Shown here: positions 47,481 to 58,249 of the stretch, in pieces
Layout of the letters: the number at the start of each line of letters is the position of its first letter
Position numbering within the stretch: the stretch's first letter is position 1
Assembly: GCF_001267535.1 (NCBI RefSeq)
Contig: NZ_JRXE01000001.1
Coordinates: forward strand, 186,859-250,858
Length of the DNA: 64,000 nt
Reading direction: 5' to 3'
Source of the DNA: Winslowiella iniecta
Lineage (GTDB): Bacteria; Pseudomonadota; Gammaproteobacteria; Enterobacterales; Enterobacteriaceae
Made by a program: the position numbers and the translations under genes
The notes under the pieces: model-generated
What the model saw: only the letters and a program-made list of their open reading frames with translations
The model's database searches: none
What the model was told of the DNA's origin: nothing

Positions 47481-48620
47481 TTAATAGAGAGAATGGTTGT
47501 TGTTTTCGATCTGCTCTTTAGTAATGCGACCGAACATTTTGTAGTAACACCAGCTGGTGTACGCCAGGATAATCGGCACGAAAACTATCGCCACAAAGGT
47601 CATCAGTTTCAGCGTCAGTAAGCTGGAGGTCGCATCCCACATGGTCAGGCTGACATTTGGCACAGTGCTTGACGGCATAATAAATGGGAACATTGCCACG
47701 CCCGCCGTCAGAATCACGCAGGCCACGGTCAGCGAAGAGAAGATAAATGCCCAGGCGCCCTTCTCCAGTCGCGAACAGAGGAGGGTCAGCAACGGCAACA
47801 CCACGCCCAGTGCCGGGATCAGCCACAGAATCGGTGTCTGGTTAAAGTTAACCAGCCAGGCACCGGCTTCACGCGCCACCTCTTTAGTCAGCGGGTTGGA
47901 CGCCGCAGCATGGTCGAGGGTTGACGTCACCACATAACCGTCGATGCCGTATACCACCCATACGCCCGCCAGCGCGAAGCCGACCATCATCACCAGCGCG
48001 GAGATTTGCGCTGCAATACGCGCGCGCAGATGCACCTCGCCGCTCGTACGCATTTGCAGGTAAGTGGCGCCCTGCGTCAGAATCATCGTCAGGCTGACAA
48101 TTCCGGCCAGCAGGCCAAACGGGTTGAGCAACTGGAAGAAATTACCGGTGTAAAACAGGCGCAAATATTCATCGGCGTGGAACGGCACGCCCTGCAACAG
48201 GTTGCCGAACGCCACACCAATAACCAGCGGCGGCACAAAGCTGCCGATAAAAATGCCCCAGTCCCACATGCCGCGCCAGCGCATATCTTCAATCTTCGAA
48301 CGGTAGTCAAAACCGACCGGACGGAAGAACAGCGACGCCAGCACCAGAATCATCGCCACATAAAAACCGGAGAACGCAGCGGCATACACCATCGGCCAGG
48401 CAGCAAACAGCGCGCCACCGGCGGTGATCAACCACACCTGGTTGCCATCCCAGTGCGGAGCAATCGAGTTGATCATCACCCGGCGTTCGGTATCGGTGCG
48501 GCCGATAATGCGCGACAGCATACCGACGCCCATATCGAAACCATCGGTGACGGCAAAGCCAATCAGCAAGATGCCAATCAACAGCCACCAGATAAAGCGC
48601 AATACTTCGTAATCTAACAT
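47481..48620 (-). CDS. cydB: cytochrome bd-I ubiquinol oxidase subunit II
   Basis: 379 residues as in E. coli, eight or nine membrane helices. It begins LDYEVLRFIWWLLIGILLIGFAVTDGFDMGVG (formyl and proton-path residues) and includes PHWDGNQVWLITAGGALFAAWP. It supports the heme-bearing CydA in quinol-to-oxygen electron transfer at low oxygen. It follows cydA by 14 bp. Confidence 0.98.
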   Translation of the reverse strand: MLDYEVLRFIWWLLIGILLIGFAVTDGFDMGVGMLSRIIGRTDTERRVMINSIAPHWDGNQVWLITAGGALFAAWPMVYAAAFSGFYVAMILVLASLFFRPVGFDYRSKIEDMRWRGMWDWGIFIGSFVPPLVIGVAFGNLLQGVPFHADEYLRLFYTGNFFQLLNPFGLLAGIVSLTMILTQGATYLQMRTSGEVHLRARIAAQISALVMMVGFALAGVWVVYGIDGYVVTSTLDHAAASNPLTKEVAREAGAWLVNFNQTPILWLIPALGVVLPLLTLLCSRLEKGAWAFIFSSLTVACVILTAGVAMFPFIMPSSTVPNVSLTMWDATSSLLTLKLMTFVAIVFVPIILAYTSWCYYKMFGRITKEQIENNNHSLY

Positions 48621-48634
48621 TTATCGACTCCTGT

Positions 48635-50203
48635 TTATCGCAGCGGCTGTGACGAAAGCGTTGACTGTTCGAAGTGATAACGGCCGGTTTTCAGACTGCT
48701 TGGACCGAGGCGGGCAAATTTGAACATCAGGTACATTTCCGCCACCAGGAACAGCGTATACAGGCCGCAAATCAGCCCCATGGAAAACAGCAGGTCGCCC
48801 ACGGTCAGCGAGGAGTTGGCGACCGCCGTCGGCAACACTTCACCAATCGCCCATGGCTGACGGCCATACTCAGCGACAAACCAGCCGGCTTCGATGGCAA
48901 TCCACGGTAATGGAATCCCGTACAGCGCGGCTTTCAGCAGCAGACGATTTTTGCCGATACGATTACGAATGACGCTCCAGAACGACAGGCCGATAATGAT
49001 CAGCATCAGCACACCGCAGCCCACCATAATGCGGAAGGAGAAGTAGAGCGGCGCAACGCGTGGAATCGAGTCCTTCGTTGCCTGTTGAATCTGCTCTTCA
49101 GAAGCGTCAGACACATTTGGCGTGTAGCGCTTCAGTAACAGGCCATAACCCAGATCCTGTTTATGCTGATCGAATGCCGCACGTATCGCCGGATCCTGAT
49201 TGCCTGAGCGCAACTCTTCCAGCAGCTGATACGCTTTCATGCCGTTACGGATACGCACTTCATGCTGCACCATCAGCTCTTTCAGGCCGGTGACCGGTTT
49301 ATCGACGGAGCGGGTGGCGATCAGCCCGAGCAGATACGGGATCTGCACGGCATATCGGTTCTGCTGCGTTTCCTGGTCGGGCAGACCAAATAGCGTAAAT
49401 GCCGCCGGAGCCGGTTGGGTTTCCCACTCCGCCTCGATGGCCGCCAGTTTGGTTTTCTGCACGTCACCCATTTCGTAACCGGATTCATCACCCAGCACGA
49501 TCACTGACAGAATCGCCGCCATACCAAAGCTGGCCGCAATGGCGAAAGAACGTTTGGCAAATGCCACGTCGCGCCCACGCAATAAATAGTAAGAGCTGAT
49601 ACCGAGCACAAACATCGCGCCGCAGGTATAGCCCGCCGCAACGGTGTGAACGAATTTCACCTGCGCGACCGGGTTGAGTACCAGTTCGGAGAAGCTGACC
49701 ATCTCCATGCGCATGGTTTCGAAATTAAAATCGGATGCGATAGGGTTTTGCATCCAGCCGTTTGCCACCAGGATCCATAATGCCGAGAGGTTGGAACCGA
49801 GTGCCACCAGCCAGGTGACGGCCATATGCTGCACTTTGCTGAGACGATCCCAGCCAAAGAAGAATAAGCCAACGAAGGTGGATTCAAGGAAAAATGCCAT
49901 CAATCCTTCGATAGCCAGCGGTGCGCCAAAGATGTCACCGACATAGTGCGAAAAGTATGACCAGTTGGTTCCGAACTGGAACTCCATGGTCAGGCCCGTG
50001 GCCACGCCCAGCGCAAAGTTAATTGCAAATAACTTGCCCCAGAACTTGGTCATATCCTTATAAATTTGTTTGCCCGACAGCACGTAAACGGTTTCCATAA
50101 TCGCCAGCAAAAACGCCAAACCCAGCGTCAGCGGAACGAACAGGAAGTGATACATTGCAGTCAGGGCAAACTGTAAGCGCGACAGTTCGACGATATCAAA
50201 CAT
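48635..50203 (-). CDS. cydA: cytochrome bd-I ubiquinol oxidase subunit I
   Basis: 522 residues as in E. coli. H19 (AMYHFLF) is a heme ligand, with the quinol-binding Q-loop between about residues 250 and 380 ([25 protein letters not shown]) and a further heme-ligand methionine in [13 protein letters not shown]. It oxidises ubiquinol and reduces oxygen to water. The ATG at 50203 was chosen by similarity over in-frame starts upstream. First gene of cydABX-ybgE. Confidence 0.98.
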   Translation of the reverse strand: MFDIVELSRLQFALTAMYHFLFVPLTLGLAFLLAIMETVYVLSGKQIYKDMTKFWGKLFAINFALGVATGLTMEFQFGTNWSYFSHYVGDIFGAPLAIEGLMAFFLESTFVGLFFFGWDRLSKVQHMAVTWLVALGSNLSALWILVANGWMQNPIASDFNFETMRMEMVSFSELVLNPVAQVKFVHTVAAGYTCGAMFVLGISSYYLLRGRDVAFAKRSFAIAASFGMAAILSVIVLGDESGYEMGDVQKTKLAAIEAEWETQPAPAAFTLFGLPDQETQQNRYAVQIPYLLGLIATRSVDKPVTGLKELMVQHEVRIRNGMKAYQLLEELRSGNQDPAIRAAFDQHKQDLGYGLLLKRYTPNVSDASEEQIQQATKDSIPRVAPLYFSFRIMVGCGVLMLIIIGLSFWSVIRNRIGKNRLLLKAALYGIPLPWIAIEAGWFVAEYGRQPWAIGEVLPTAVANSSLTVGDLLFSMGLICGLYTLFLVAEMYLMFKFARLGPSSLKTGRYHFEQSTLSSQPLR

Positions 50204-50953
50204 CTTGACCCCTTGCTCCTCGCAGGAAGACTCCGACATATGGCAAAACAACCGGCCAGCGCCAGTCATTCCTCACCACTGTGAATGCCCAATAAAAACG
50301 GCTGATATTGATCCAGTAATACTGCACAGTTCTGCCCAGGACAGGCAAAGCAGATACAGCTGATAAATAAAGTAATATTAACGACGAATGAGACGTGAAT
50401 ATCATACGCCGCTTTAAGCTAACGACAAATAGTTATTAACGTGATGCTTATCCCCTTTTTCGTCGCTACATCGCATTTCGCTTAACTCTCTGAATCACGC
50501 GAAATTGATGCAACGCAATTTATACGAAAAGTGAGACGTTAATCTAGTCCTAAAGCTTGATATAAAACCTTTTTCTTTGATCTATGTTAATGCAGAAGAG
50601 ACGGGGATAGTGTTGGGTAAAGCTGATGTTAAATAATTGAGCCAGTCGCGTGATAAAATTTCAGAATTAATAAAAATAACCGACATTTTTTTTAACGTTG
50701 TCGTAGCAATAATCTGAAAATATTACTGGAATAATCAGCCAGTTTTCCTGGCATTATTATTTTCGCTATTATTCCTTTTTTGATGGGTATTCCTGTTTAT
50801 TTCACAAATCTTTCACGCTAAATATATAGAGATTTAACCTTTGTTTCAGTAAGGATAGCTGACTTTTGCCGGTTTGCAGAAAAAGAGTGTGGTGTCTTCA
50901 CTTAACGACTTCTGACGTATGGCGCTTACCGCCCGTGCTGGGGGTTTGCACCA
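50204..50953. other. long intergenic region upstream of cydA
   Basis: About 750 bp with no credible gene. It is AT-rich, with several GTTAA-type motifs (around 50431, 50538, 50586 and 50627) that would suit ArcA, and a weak FNR-like TTGATCTATGTTAA at 50577-50590. E. coli has the mng genes between cydA and sucD; none is present here. Confidence 0.5.
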
Positions 50954-50978
50954 CGGGAGCCGAAAACGGCTCCCCTAC
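50954..50978 (-). repeat. GTAG-headed REP-like palindromic unit 3
   Basis: On the minus strand: GTAG, GGGAGCCG, loop TTTT, CGGCTCCC, the same as unit 1 at 40508 and flanked by the same GCT and GTG bases. Single unit between the cydA upstream region and the sucD terminator. Confidence 0.75.
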
Positions 50979-51010
50979 AGCACTCCTGCAATTCCGCTAC
51001 CTGAACCCAT

Positions 51011-51083
51011 AAAAAAGGCCACCCGCAGGTGGCCAATATGTTGAGAGGGTAAACCTGCCAGGCAGGTTTCAGACACAGCGTTA
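51011..51083 (-). ncRNA. sucD 3' UTR and terminator, possible SdhX small RNA
   Basis: After the sucD stop the minus strand has a near-perfect hairpin AAACCTGCC / GGCAGGTTT (51051-51069), a short unpaired stretch, and an intrinsic terminator GGCCACC / GGGTGGCC followed by TTTTTT (51011-51034). In E. coli the 3' end of sdhCDAB-sucABCD is processed to the Hfq-bound RNA SdhX, and the layout here matches. The terminator is certain; the sRNA is inferred. Confidence 0.6.
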
Positions 51084-51956
51084 TTATTGAGGTAATACCG
51101 CTTTCACCGCGTCGCCGATATCTGCCAGGCTACGAACGGTTTTCACGCCTGCGGCTTCAAGCGCAGCAAATTTCTCATCCGCGGTGCCTTTACCACCGGC
51201 GATAATCGCACCGGCGTGACCCATACGCTTGCCTTTCGGCGCAGTCACACCCGCGATATAGCCAACAACCGGCTTGGTCACGTGATCTTTGATAAACGCT
51301 GCGGCTTCTTCTTCCGCGCTGCCACCGATCTCACCGATCATCACGATCGCTTCAGTCTGTGGATCGTCCTGGAACAGTTTCAGGATATCGATAAAGTTAG
51401 AGCCTGGGATCGGGTCACCGCCGATACCGACGCAGGTCGACTGGCCGTAGCCGATATCGGTGGTCTGCTTAACCGCTTCATAAGTCAGGGTACCGGAACG
51501 CGAAACGATACCGATACGGCCTGGCTGATGGATATGGCCTGGCATAATGCCAATTTTGCATTCGCCTGGGGTGATCACGCCCGGGCAGTTTGGCCCGATC
51601 ATGCGCACACCTGCTTCGTCCAGCTTCACTTTCACCGTCAGCATATCGAGGGTAGGAATACCTTCAGTGATGGTGATGATCAGTTTGATACCCGCTTCGA
51701 TCGCTTCAAGAATACCGTCTTTGCAGAAAGGAGCCGGAACGTAAATCACCGACGCGGTCGCGCCAGTGGCTTCAACCGCTTCACGCACGGTGTTAAACAC
51801 TGGCAGACCCAGATGCTCAGTACCGCCTTTACCTGGCGTCACACCGCCAACCAGCTGCGTGCCATAAGCCAGTGCCTGCTCGGAGTGGAAAGTACCCTGA
51901 CCGCCGGTGAAACCCTGGCAGATAACTTTGGTGTTTTTGTCGATCAAAATGGACAT
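51084..51956 (-). CDS. sucD: succinyl-CoA synthetase alpha subunit SucD
   Basis: 290 residues. CoA-binding Rossmann start ([22 protein letters not shown]), [12 protein letters not shown], and the phospho-histidine in [21 protein letters not shown]. With SucC it makes succinate and ATP from succinyl-CoA. Its ATG shares one base with the sucC stop. Last gene of sucABCD. Confidence 0.98.
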   Translation of the reverse strand: MSILIDKNTKVICQGFTGGQGTFHSEQALAYGTQLVGGVTPGKGGTEHLGLPVFNTVREAVEATGATASVIYVPAPFCKDGILEAIEAGIKLIITITEGIPTLDMLTVKVKLDEAGVRMIGPNCPGVITPGECKIGIMPGHIHQPGRIGIVSRSGTLTYEAVKQTTDIGYGQSTCVGIGGDPIPGSNFIDILKLFQDDPQTEAIVMIGEIGGSAEEEAAAFIKDHVTKPVVGYIAGVTAPKGKRMGHAGAIIAGGKGTADEKFAALEAAGVKTVRSLADIGDAVKAVLPQ

Positions 51957-53122
51957 TATTTACCCTCCGCTGCAGCTACAACGCGCTGCGCTGCGTCACT
52001 CAGGCTGGTTGCTGCAATAATATTCAGACCGCTGTCTGCCAGTTTTTTGGCACCCAGCTCGGCATTGTTACCTTCCAGACGGACCACTACCGGCACGTTG
52101 ACACCCACTTCTGCTACCGCGCCGATGATGCCATCAGCAATCAGGTCACAGCGCACAATGCCACCGAAGATGTTAACAAATACCGCTTTAACCGCGTCGT
52201 CGGACAGAATGATTTTAAACGCTTCGGTCACGCGCTCTTTGGTCGCGCCGCCGCCCACGTCGAGGAAGTTTGCTGGCTGGCCACCGCTCAGTTTAACGAT
52301 GTCCATGGTACCCATTGCCAGACCGGCACCGTTTACCATACAACCGATGTTACCTTCCAGCGCCACGTAGTTCAGTTCCCATTGAGCGGCGTGTGCTTCA
52401 CGGGAATCTTCCTGGCTTGGATCGCGCATTTCGCGCAGCTCAGGCTGACGGAACAGTGCATTGCCGTCGGCAGTCAGTTTGCCATCAAGACAAACCAGGT
52501 CGCCCTGCTTAGTGATCACCAGCGGGTTAATCTCAACCAGCGCCAGATCGCGCTCGAGGAACAGCGTCGCCAGACCCATAAAGATCTTGGTGAACTGGCT
52601 AACTTGCTTACCGGTCAGACCCAGTTTAAACGCCAGCTCGCGACCCTGGTAAGGCTGTGGACCGGTTAACGGATCCAGCGCCATTTTGTGAATCAGGTGC
52701 GGGGTCTCTTCCGCCACTTTTTCAATTTCCACGCCGCCTTCAGTCGAAGCCATAAACACCACACGACGGGTGCCACGGTCAACCACCGCGCCGAGATACA
52801 GTTCTTTATCGATATCAGTTGCCGCTTCAACCAGAATCTGGTTTACCGGCTGACCGTTAGCATCAGTCTGATAGGTCACCAGACGTTTACCCAGCCAGTT
52901 TTCAGCGAAAGTACGAATATCTTCTTTGCTGTTCACTACCTTCACACCGCCCGCTTTACCACGGCCACCGGCATGAACCTGACATTTTACCACCCACGGG
53001 CCTGCGCCGATTTTAGAGGCTGCTTCTTCCGCTTCACGTGGCGTGGTGCAGGCGTAACCGGTAGGAGCCGGCAGGCCATACCGTGCAAACAGCTGTTTCG
53101 CCTGGTATTCGTGTAAGTTCAT
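51956..53122 (-). CDS. sucC: succinyl-CoA synthetase beta subunit SucC
   Basis: 388 residues, ATP-grasp. [60 protein letters not shown] and the phosphate-binding [13 protein letters not shown] are present. It binds nucleotide and Mg. It is followed directly by sucD; 132 bp with two hairpins separate it from sucB. Confidence 0.98.
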   Translation of the reverse strand: MNLHEYQAKQLFARYGLPAPTGYACTTPREAEEAASKIGAGPWVVKCQVHAGGRGKAGGVKVVNSKEDIRTFAENWLGKRLVTYQTDANGQPVNQILVEAATDIDKELYLGAVVDRGTRRVVFMASTEGGVEIEKVAEETPHLIHKMALDPLTGPQPYQGRELAFKLGLTGKQVSQFTKIFMGLATLFLERDLALVEINPLVITKQGDLVCLDGKLTADGNALFRQPELREMRDPSQEDSREAHAAQWELNYVALEGNIGCMVNGAGLAMGTMDIVKLSGGQPANFLDVGGGATKERVTEAFKIILSDDAVKAVFVNIFGGIVRCDLIADGIIGAVAEVGVNVPVVVRLEGNNAELGAKKLADSGLNIIAATSLSDAAQRVVAAAEGK

Positions 53123-53172
53123 GATGTTCTATCCATTCAGATCTGAAAAGATTTGGCCGGCTTCGCTGTATC

Positions 53173-53247
53173 TTGCTGCCGATGGCAGCAGAGCACAGAG
53201 TGGATAACCGACCACACATAGGGTTGGGCACGGTCAAAACCGTGCCC
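53173..53247 (-). other. two hairpins in the sucB-sucC intergenic region
   Basis: TGCTGCC / GGCAGCA (53173-53189, 3-base loop) and GGGCACGGT / ACCGTGCCC (53226-53247, 4-base loop). Neither has a U-tract. E. coli has REP elements at this junction; these hairpins may play the same part in setting the sucAB to sucCD ratio. Confidence 0.5.
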
Positions 53248-53254
53248 GACGAGG

Positions 53255-54475
53255 TTAAACGTCCAGCAGCAGGCGCGCCGGATCTTCCAACATCTCTTTC
53301 ACTGCCACCAGATAACCGACAGATTCGCGGCCATCGATCAGGCGGTGATCGTAGGAGAGTGCCAGATACATCATCGGCAGGATTTCAACCTGGCCGTTGA
53401 CCGCCATCGGACGATCTTTGATGGCGTGCATACCAAGAATCGCGCTCTGCGGCGGGTTGATAATTGGCGTCGACATCAGTGAACCAAATACCCCACCATT
53501 GGTGATGGTGAAGTTACCGCCGGTCAGCTCGTCTACGGTCAGTTTACCGTCACGACCTTTAACCGCCAATTCCTTGATTTTCTTCTCGATATCCGCCATG
53601 CCCAGCGCATCAACATCACGCAGTACCGGGGTCACCAGGCCGCGCGGTGTGGAAACCGCGATGCTGACGTCGAAGTAGTTGTGGTAAACCACATCTTCGC
53701 CATCGATTGACGCATTCACTTCCGGGAAGCGCTTCAGCGCTTCAACCACCGCTTTGATGTAGAAGGACATAAAGCCCAGACGTACACCATGACGCTTCTC
53801 GAACGCTTCGCCATACTGCTTACGCAGCTGCATGATTGGCTTCATGTTCACTTCGTTGAAGGTGGTCAGCATCGCGGTGCTGTTTTTCGCTTCCAGCAGA
53901 CGTTCCGCTACGCGTTTGCGCAGGCGGGTCATTGGCACGCGTTTTTCACTGCGACCGGCCAGTGAAGGTGCTGGTGCCGCTGCGGGTTTCGCTTCCGCTT
54001 TTTTATCAGCCGGTTTGCTGTTCGCCAGGTGCTTCTCAACATCTTCACGGGTAATACGACCGCCAACACCGCTGCCTTTAATGGCTGCGGCATCGAGATC
54101 GTGCTCAGCGATCAGGCGACGGATCGCCGGGCTGAGTGCATCGTTGCTCTCTTCATCCAGTGCCGCAGTATGGCGCTGAGACGGGTTTGACTCTTTGGTG
54201 TCTGATTTAGCAGAGGTCTCTTTGCCGCCGCTATTCCCCTCTTTCAGGCGACCCAGCACCTGACGAGAGGTGACTGTCGCACCCTCTTCTTCCAGGATGG
54301 CTTCCAGTACGCCATCCGCAGAAGCGGGCACTTCCAGTACCACTTTATCCGTTTCAATTTCTACCAGTACTTCATCGCGGGTGACCGCATCGCCTGGTTT
54401 TTTGTGCCAGGTTGCCACAGAAGCATCGGCAACGGATTCAGGCAGGTCGGGAACGAGAATATCTACGCTACTCAT
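53255..54475 (-). CDS. sucB: dihydrolipoyl succinyltransferase SucB (2-oxoglutarate dehydrogenase E2)
   Basis: 406 residues. Lipoyl domain with K44 in [11 protein letters not shown], an E1/E3-binding domain (about 112-150, [37 protein letters not shown]), and a catalytic domain ending with [13 protein letters not shown]. It forms the core of the 2-oxoglutarate dehydrogenase complex. It is 14 bp after sucA. Confidence 0.98.
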   Translation of the reverse strand: MSSVDILVPDLPESVADASVATWHKKPGDAVTRDEVLVEIETDKVVLEVPASADGVLEAILEEEGATVTSRQVLGRLKEGNSGGKETSAKSDTKESNPSQRHTAALDEESNDALSPAIRRLIAEHDLDAAAIKGSGVGGRITREDVEKHLANSKPADKKAEAKPAAAPAPSLAGRSEKRVPMTRLRKRVAERLLEAKNSTAMLTTFNEVNMKPIMQLRKQYGEAFEKRHGVRLGFMSFYIKAVVEALKRFPEVNASIDGEDVVYHNYFDVSIAVSTPRGLVTPVLRDVDALGMADIEKKIKELAVKGRDGKLTVDELTGGNFTITNGGVFGSLMSTPIINPPQSAILGMHAIKDRPMAVNGQVEILPMMYLALSYDHRLIDGRESVGYLVAVKEMLEDPARLLLDV

Positions 54476-54489
54476 TATCTATCCTTTAT

Positions 54490-57297
54490 TTAATCAACGT
54501 TCAGCGCGTCATTAACCAGGTCTTGTTGCTGTTTCTGGTGAACGGACATGTAGCCAACTGCCGGCGAAGCGGATGCTGGGCGACCGGCGTAACGTAATGA
54601 AGCCCCAAAAGGCACAACTTCACGGAAGTGGTGCTGACTGCAATACCAGGCACCCTGGTTCAGCGGCTCTTCCTGACACCAGACGAAATCATGCACGTGT
54701 GAATACGGCTGCAACGCATCCTGTACCGCTTTGTGCGGGAATGGATACAGCTGTTCAATACGCACAATGGCAACGTCAGTTTGTTCGTTTTTGCGACGCT
54801 GCTCTAACAGGTCATAGTAAACTTTACCTGAGCAGAGCACGACGCGTTTCACGCCTTGCGGATCAAGGTCATCAATCTCGCCGATCGCCGGTTTAAAGCC
54901 ACCGGTTGCCAGGTCTTCCAGGCTGGAAATCGCCAGCGGATGACGCAGCAGCGATTTCGGTGACATCACCACCAGCGGGCGACGCATACCGCGCAGCGCC
55001 TGACGACGCAGCATGTGGTAAACCTGTGCCGGGGTGGAAGGCACGCAAACCTGCATATTTTGCTCAGCGCAAAGTTGCAGATAACGCTCCAGACGAGCGG
55101 AGGAGTGCTCCGGGCCCTGGCCTTCGTAACCGTGTGGCAGCAGCATCACCAGACCGCACATACGGCCCCATTTCTGCTCACCGGAACTGATGAACTGGTC
55201 GATAACCACCTGCGCACCGTTGGCGAAGTCGCCGAACTGCGCTTCCCAGATGGTCAGGGTACGTGGTTCCGCCGTGGCATAACCGTATTCAAACGCCAGT
55301 ACCGCTTCTTCCGACAGCACGGAGTCCCAGACCTTAAACACGCCCTGACCACTGTGAATATGCTGCAACGGGGTATAGGTGGAACCGTTAGCCTGGTTAT
55401 GAATTACCGCGTGGCGGTGGAAGAAGGTGCCACGGCCCATATCTTCACCAGAGAGACGGCACGGAATGCCTTCATCGACCAGCGTGGCATAAGCGAGGTT
55501 CTCGGCTGCGCCCCAGTCGAATGCCTTATTACCTTCGGCCATCTGCGCACGGTCGTTATAGATCTTCGCCACGCGCGACTGCATCTCAACGCTTTCCGGT
55601 ACCTGACTGATACGTTTTGCCAGATCCTGCAAACGTTTAAGATCGAGGGATGCCGGGTAAGCTTCGTCCCAGTCGTGATTCAGATACGGTGACCAGGTGA
55701 AGGAGTGCAGGCTCATTGGACGCCATTCAGGCACCACACATTCACCGGCATCCAGCGCATCACGGTACAGGTTGACCATTTCCGTGGCATCTTCCAGGCT
55801 GGCCACTTTTTCAGCTTCCAGCTTGTCAGCATACAACTTACGCGGCGTCGGGTGCTTCTTGATCTTCTGGTACATAATCGGCTGAGTTGCACTTGGCTCA
55901 TCAGCTTCGTTATGACCATGACGGCGATAGCACACCAGGTCGATAAACACGTCACGTTTGAAGGTGTTACGGAAATCCAACGCCAGACGGGTAACGAATG
56001 CCACCGCTTCAGGATCGTCAGCATTAACGTGGAAAATCGGTGCCAGTACCATTTTACCGATATCGGTACAGTACTGGGTGGAACGCGCATCTTTCGGATT
56101 GGAAGTGGTGAAACCAATCTGGTTGTTAATCACGATGCGAACGGTTCCGCCAACTTCATAACCGCGCGCCTGAGACATGTTCAGGGTTTCCTGAACCACG
56201 CCCTGGCCGGTGACAGCGGCATCACCGTGGATGGTGATTGGCAACACTTTATTGCTGCTCGGCTCGTCCAGACGATCCAGACGCGCACGCACAGAACCCA
56301 TCACTACCGGGCTAACAATCTCAAGGTGAGACGGGTTAAACGCCAGCGCCAGGTGCACCATGCCACCTTCGGTTTCAACGTCAGACGAGAAGCCCATATG
56401 GTACTTCACGTCGCCGGTGCCGAGGTGTTCTTTATGCTTACCGGCGAATTCGTCGAACAGATCCTGCGGCTTTTTACCGAGCACGTTAATCAGCACGTTC
56501 AGACGACCGCGGTGCGCCATCCCCAGCACCACTTCACGGGTTCCGCTCTTACCGGCATGACGAATCATTTCGTTCAGCATCGGTACCAGCGCATCGCCGC
56601 CTTCCAGTGAGAAGCGTTTTGCACCCGGGAATTTCGCACCGAGATAACGCTCCAGACCTTCTGCTGCGGTCAGCTGTTTCAGGAAACCTTTTTTCTCATC
56701 GGTGGTGAAGTTAGCATGACCGACCACCGATTCGATGCGCTGCTGAATCCAGCGTTTCTCTTCGGTATTGGTAATATGCATATACTCTGCACCGATCGAA
56801 CCGCAATAGGTCTGCTTCAGCGCCGCATACAGATCGGCGAGCTTCATGGTCTCTTTGCCGATGGCAAACGAGCCCACATTGAAGCTTTCCTGGAAATCTG
56901 CGTCAGTAAGATCGTGGAAGGCAGGATCGAGATCGGCTACCGCATCCTGTTTCCACAGGCCAAGCGGATCAAGGTTTGCTTGCTGATGGCCGCGGAAACG
57001 AAACGCGTTAATCAGTTGCAGTACTTTGACCTGTTTGCTGTTGGTATCGGGGTCGGTGACAGAAGAGGTGTAACGCGAAGCGTCTTTCGCCAGACGACGA
57101 AAATACTCGCGCGTTGCGGAGTGGAACTGTTCAGGTCTAACCCCAGTGCCAGGAAGCTGCTGGAACATCTCACGCCATGCAGCATCTACAGAGTCAGGAT
57201 CGGTAAGAAAATCTTCATAGAGCTGCTCTATGTAAGACTGGTTCGCGCCCGCCAGCCAGGAAGAGTCCAGCCAGGGCTTCATCGCGCTGTTCTGCAT
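54490..57297 (-). CDS. sucA: 2-oxoglutarate dehydrogenase E1 component SucA
   Basis: 935 residues (E. coli 933). The N-terminal SWLAGANQSYIEQLYEDFLTDPDSV is the complex-binding segment; VVLGMAHRGRLNVLINVLGKKP, IHGDAAVTGQGVVQETLNMSQ and VCYRRHGHNEADEPSATQP bind thiamine diphosphate and substrate. It decarboxylates 2-oxoglutarate. First gene of sucABCD, 217 bp after sdhB in the same direction. Confidence 0.98.
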   Translation of the reverse strand: MQNSAMKPWLDSSWLAGANQSYIEQLYEDFLTDPDSVDAAWREMFQQLPGTGVRPEQFHSATREYFRRLAKDASRYTSSVTDPDTNSKQVKVLQLINAFRFRGHQQANLDPLGLWKQDAVADLDPAFHDLTDADFQESFNVGSFAIGKETMKLADLYAALKQTYCGSIGAEYMHITNTEEKRWIQQRIESVVGHANFTTDEKKGFLKQLTAAEGLERYLGAKFPGAKRFSLEGGDALVPMLNEMIRHAGKSGTREVVLGMAHRGRLNVLINVLGKKPQDLFDEFAGKHKEHLGTGDVKYHMGFSSDVETEGGMVHLALAFNPSHLEIVSPVVMGSVRARLDRLDEPSSNKVLPITIHGDAAVTGQGVVQETLNMSQARGYEVGGTVRIVINNQIGFTTSNPKDARSTQYCTDIGKMVLAPIFHVNADDPEAVAFVTRLALDFRNTFKRDVFIDLVCYRRHGHNEADEPSATQPIMYQKIKKHPTPRKLYADKLEAEKVASLEDATEMVNLYRDALDAGECVVPEWRPMSLHSFTWSPYLNHDWDEAYPASLDLKRLQDLAKRISQVPESVEMQSRVAKIYNDRAQMAEGNKAFDWGAAENLAYATLVDEGIPCRLSGEDMGRGTFFHRHAVIHNQANGSTYTPLQHIHSGQGVFKVWDSVLSEEAVLAFEYGYATAEPRTLTIWEAQFGDFANGAQVVIDQFISSGEQKWGRMCGLVMLLPHGYEGQGPEHSSARLERYLQLCAEQNMQVCVPSTPAQVYHMLRRQALRGMRRPLVVMSPKSLLRHPLAISSLEDLATGGFKPAIGEIDDLDPQGVKRVVLCSGKVYYDLLEQRRKNEQTDVAIVRIEQLYPFPHKAVQDALQPYSHVHDFVWCQEEPLNQGAWYCSQHHFREVVPFGASLRYAGRPASASPAVGYMSVHQKQQQDLVNDALNVD

Positions 57298-57480
57298 TGT
57301 GATCCCTTAAGCATTTTATGCTTTTTTTCGAGGTTTCATTTTTTGCCGGGTTAACGGCTTGCCGTAGTACAAATACAGTTCAACGATACGAGCATTGTGC
57401 GCTATCGGCGCCCGGGCCCGTAAGGGAACCTTTAAAAACGGTCGCAAAAGATGCAAGCGTTTTTAACGGCTTCCTGTTTT

Positions 57481-57504
57481 TCCGGGAACCCTGCGGTTCC
57501 CGGA
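57481..57504. other. perfect hairpin after sdhB
   Basis: Stem TCCGGGAACC / GGTTCCCGGA with a 4-base loop, 10 bp past the sdhB stop. No U-tract follows on the minus strand, so it may protect the sdh message 3' end or attenuate read-through into sucA rather than terminate fully. Confidence 0.55.
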
Positions 57505-57514
57505 GGCTGTGCGG

Positions 57515-58231
57515 TTAAGCGCTTCTCTGCAACAGCATCGACTTAATATGGCCGATGGCACGCGTCGGGTTCAGCCCTTTCGGACATACGCTCACACAGT
57601 TCATAATGCTGTGACAGCGGAATACGCTGAAAGCATCATTTAAATCATCCAGGCGCGCATTGGTTTCCGTATCGCGGCTGTCGATCAGGAAACGATAAGC
57701 GGCCAGTAAGCCTGCCGGACCGATAAATTTGTCCGGGTTCCACCAGAATGACGGACAAGAGGTCGAGCAACAGGCGCACAGAATACATTCGTACAGGCCA
57801 TCCAGCTTTTCACGCTGTTCCGGCTGTTGCAAATGCTCACGTGCTGGCGGATTCTCTCCATTATTCAACAGGTAAGGCTTAATCTTCTCATACTGAGCGT
57901 AGAACTGGCTCATGTCTACTACCAGATCGCGAATGACCGGTAATCCAGGCAGTGGGCGGATAACAATTTTCTGTTTGCCATTGCCCAGTGCCGAGACCGG
58001 CGTGATACACGCCAGACCGTTTTTACCGTTCATATTCAGGCCGTCAGAACCGCAGACCCCTTCACGACAGGAGCGACGGAATGCCAGCGTCGGATCCTTC
58101 TCTTTCAGACGCATCAGTGCGTCCAGCAACATCATGTCGCGCCCTTCTTCACTCTCAAGGGTGTACTCCTGCATACGCGGAGCATCGTCAACATCCGGGT
58201 TGTAACGATAAATAGAAAATTCGAGTCTCAT
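57515..58231 (-). CDS. sdhB: succinate dehydrogenase iron-sulfur subunit SdhB
   Basis: 238 residues. Three clusters: [2Fe-2S] in SCREGVCGSDGLNMNGKNGLAC, [4Fe-4S] in CILCACCSTSCPSFW, [3Fe-4S] in CHSIMNCVSVCPKGLNP. It passes electrons from SdhA flavin to quinone at SdhCD. It is 18 bp after sdhA. Confidence 0.98.
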   Translation of the reverse strand: MRLEFSIYRYNPDVDDAPRMQEYTLESEEGRDMMLLDALMRLKEKDPTLAFRRSCREGVCGSDGLNMNGKNGLACITPVSALGNGKQKIVIRPLPGLPVIRDLVVDMSQFYAQYEKIKPYLLNNGENPPAREHLQQPEQREKLDGLYECILCACCSTSCPSFWWNPDKFIGPAGLLAAYRFLIDSRDTETNARLDDLNDAFSVFRCHSIMNCVSVCPKGLNPTRAIGHIKSMLLQRSA

Positions 58232-58249
58232 CTTCTTATCTCCGCAAAT

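Noticed and set aside
51216..52370. Plus-strand 384-codon frame opposite sucC and sucD
   Set aside because: Antisense shadow of two certain genes with strong codon bias; the product is rich in His, Arg and Thr and resembles no family.
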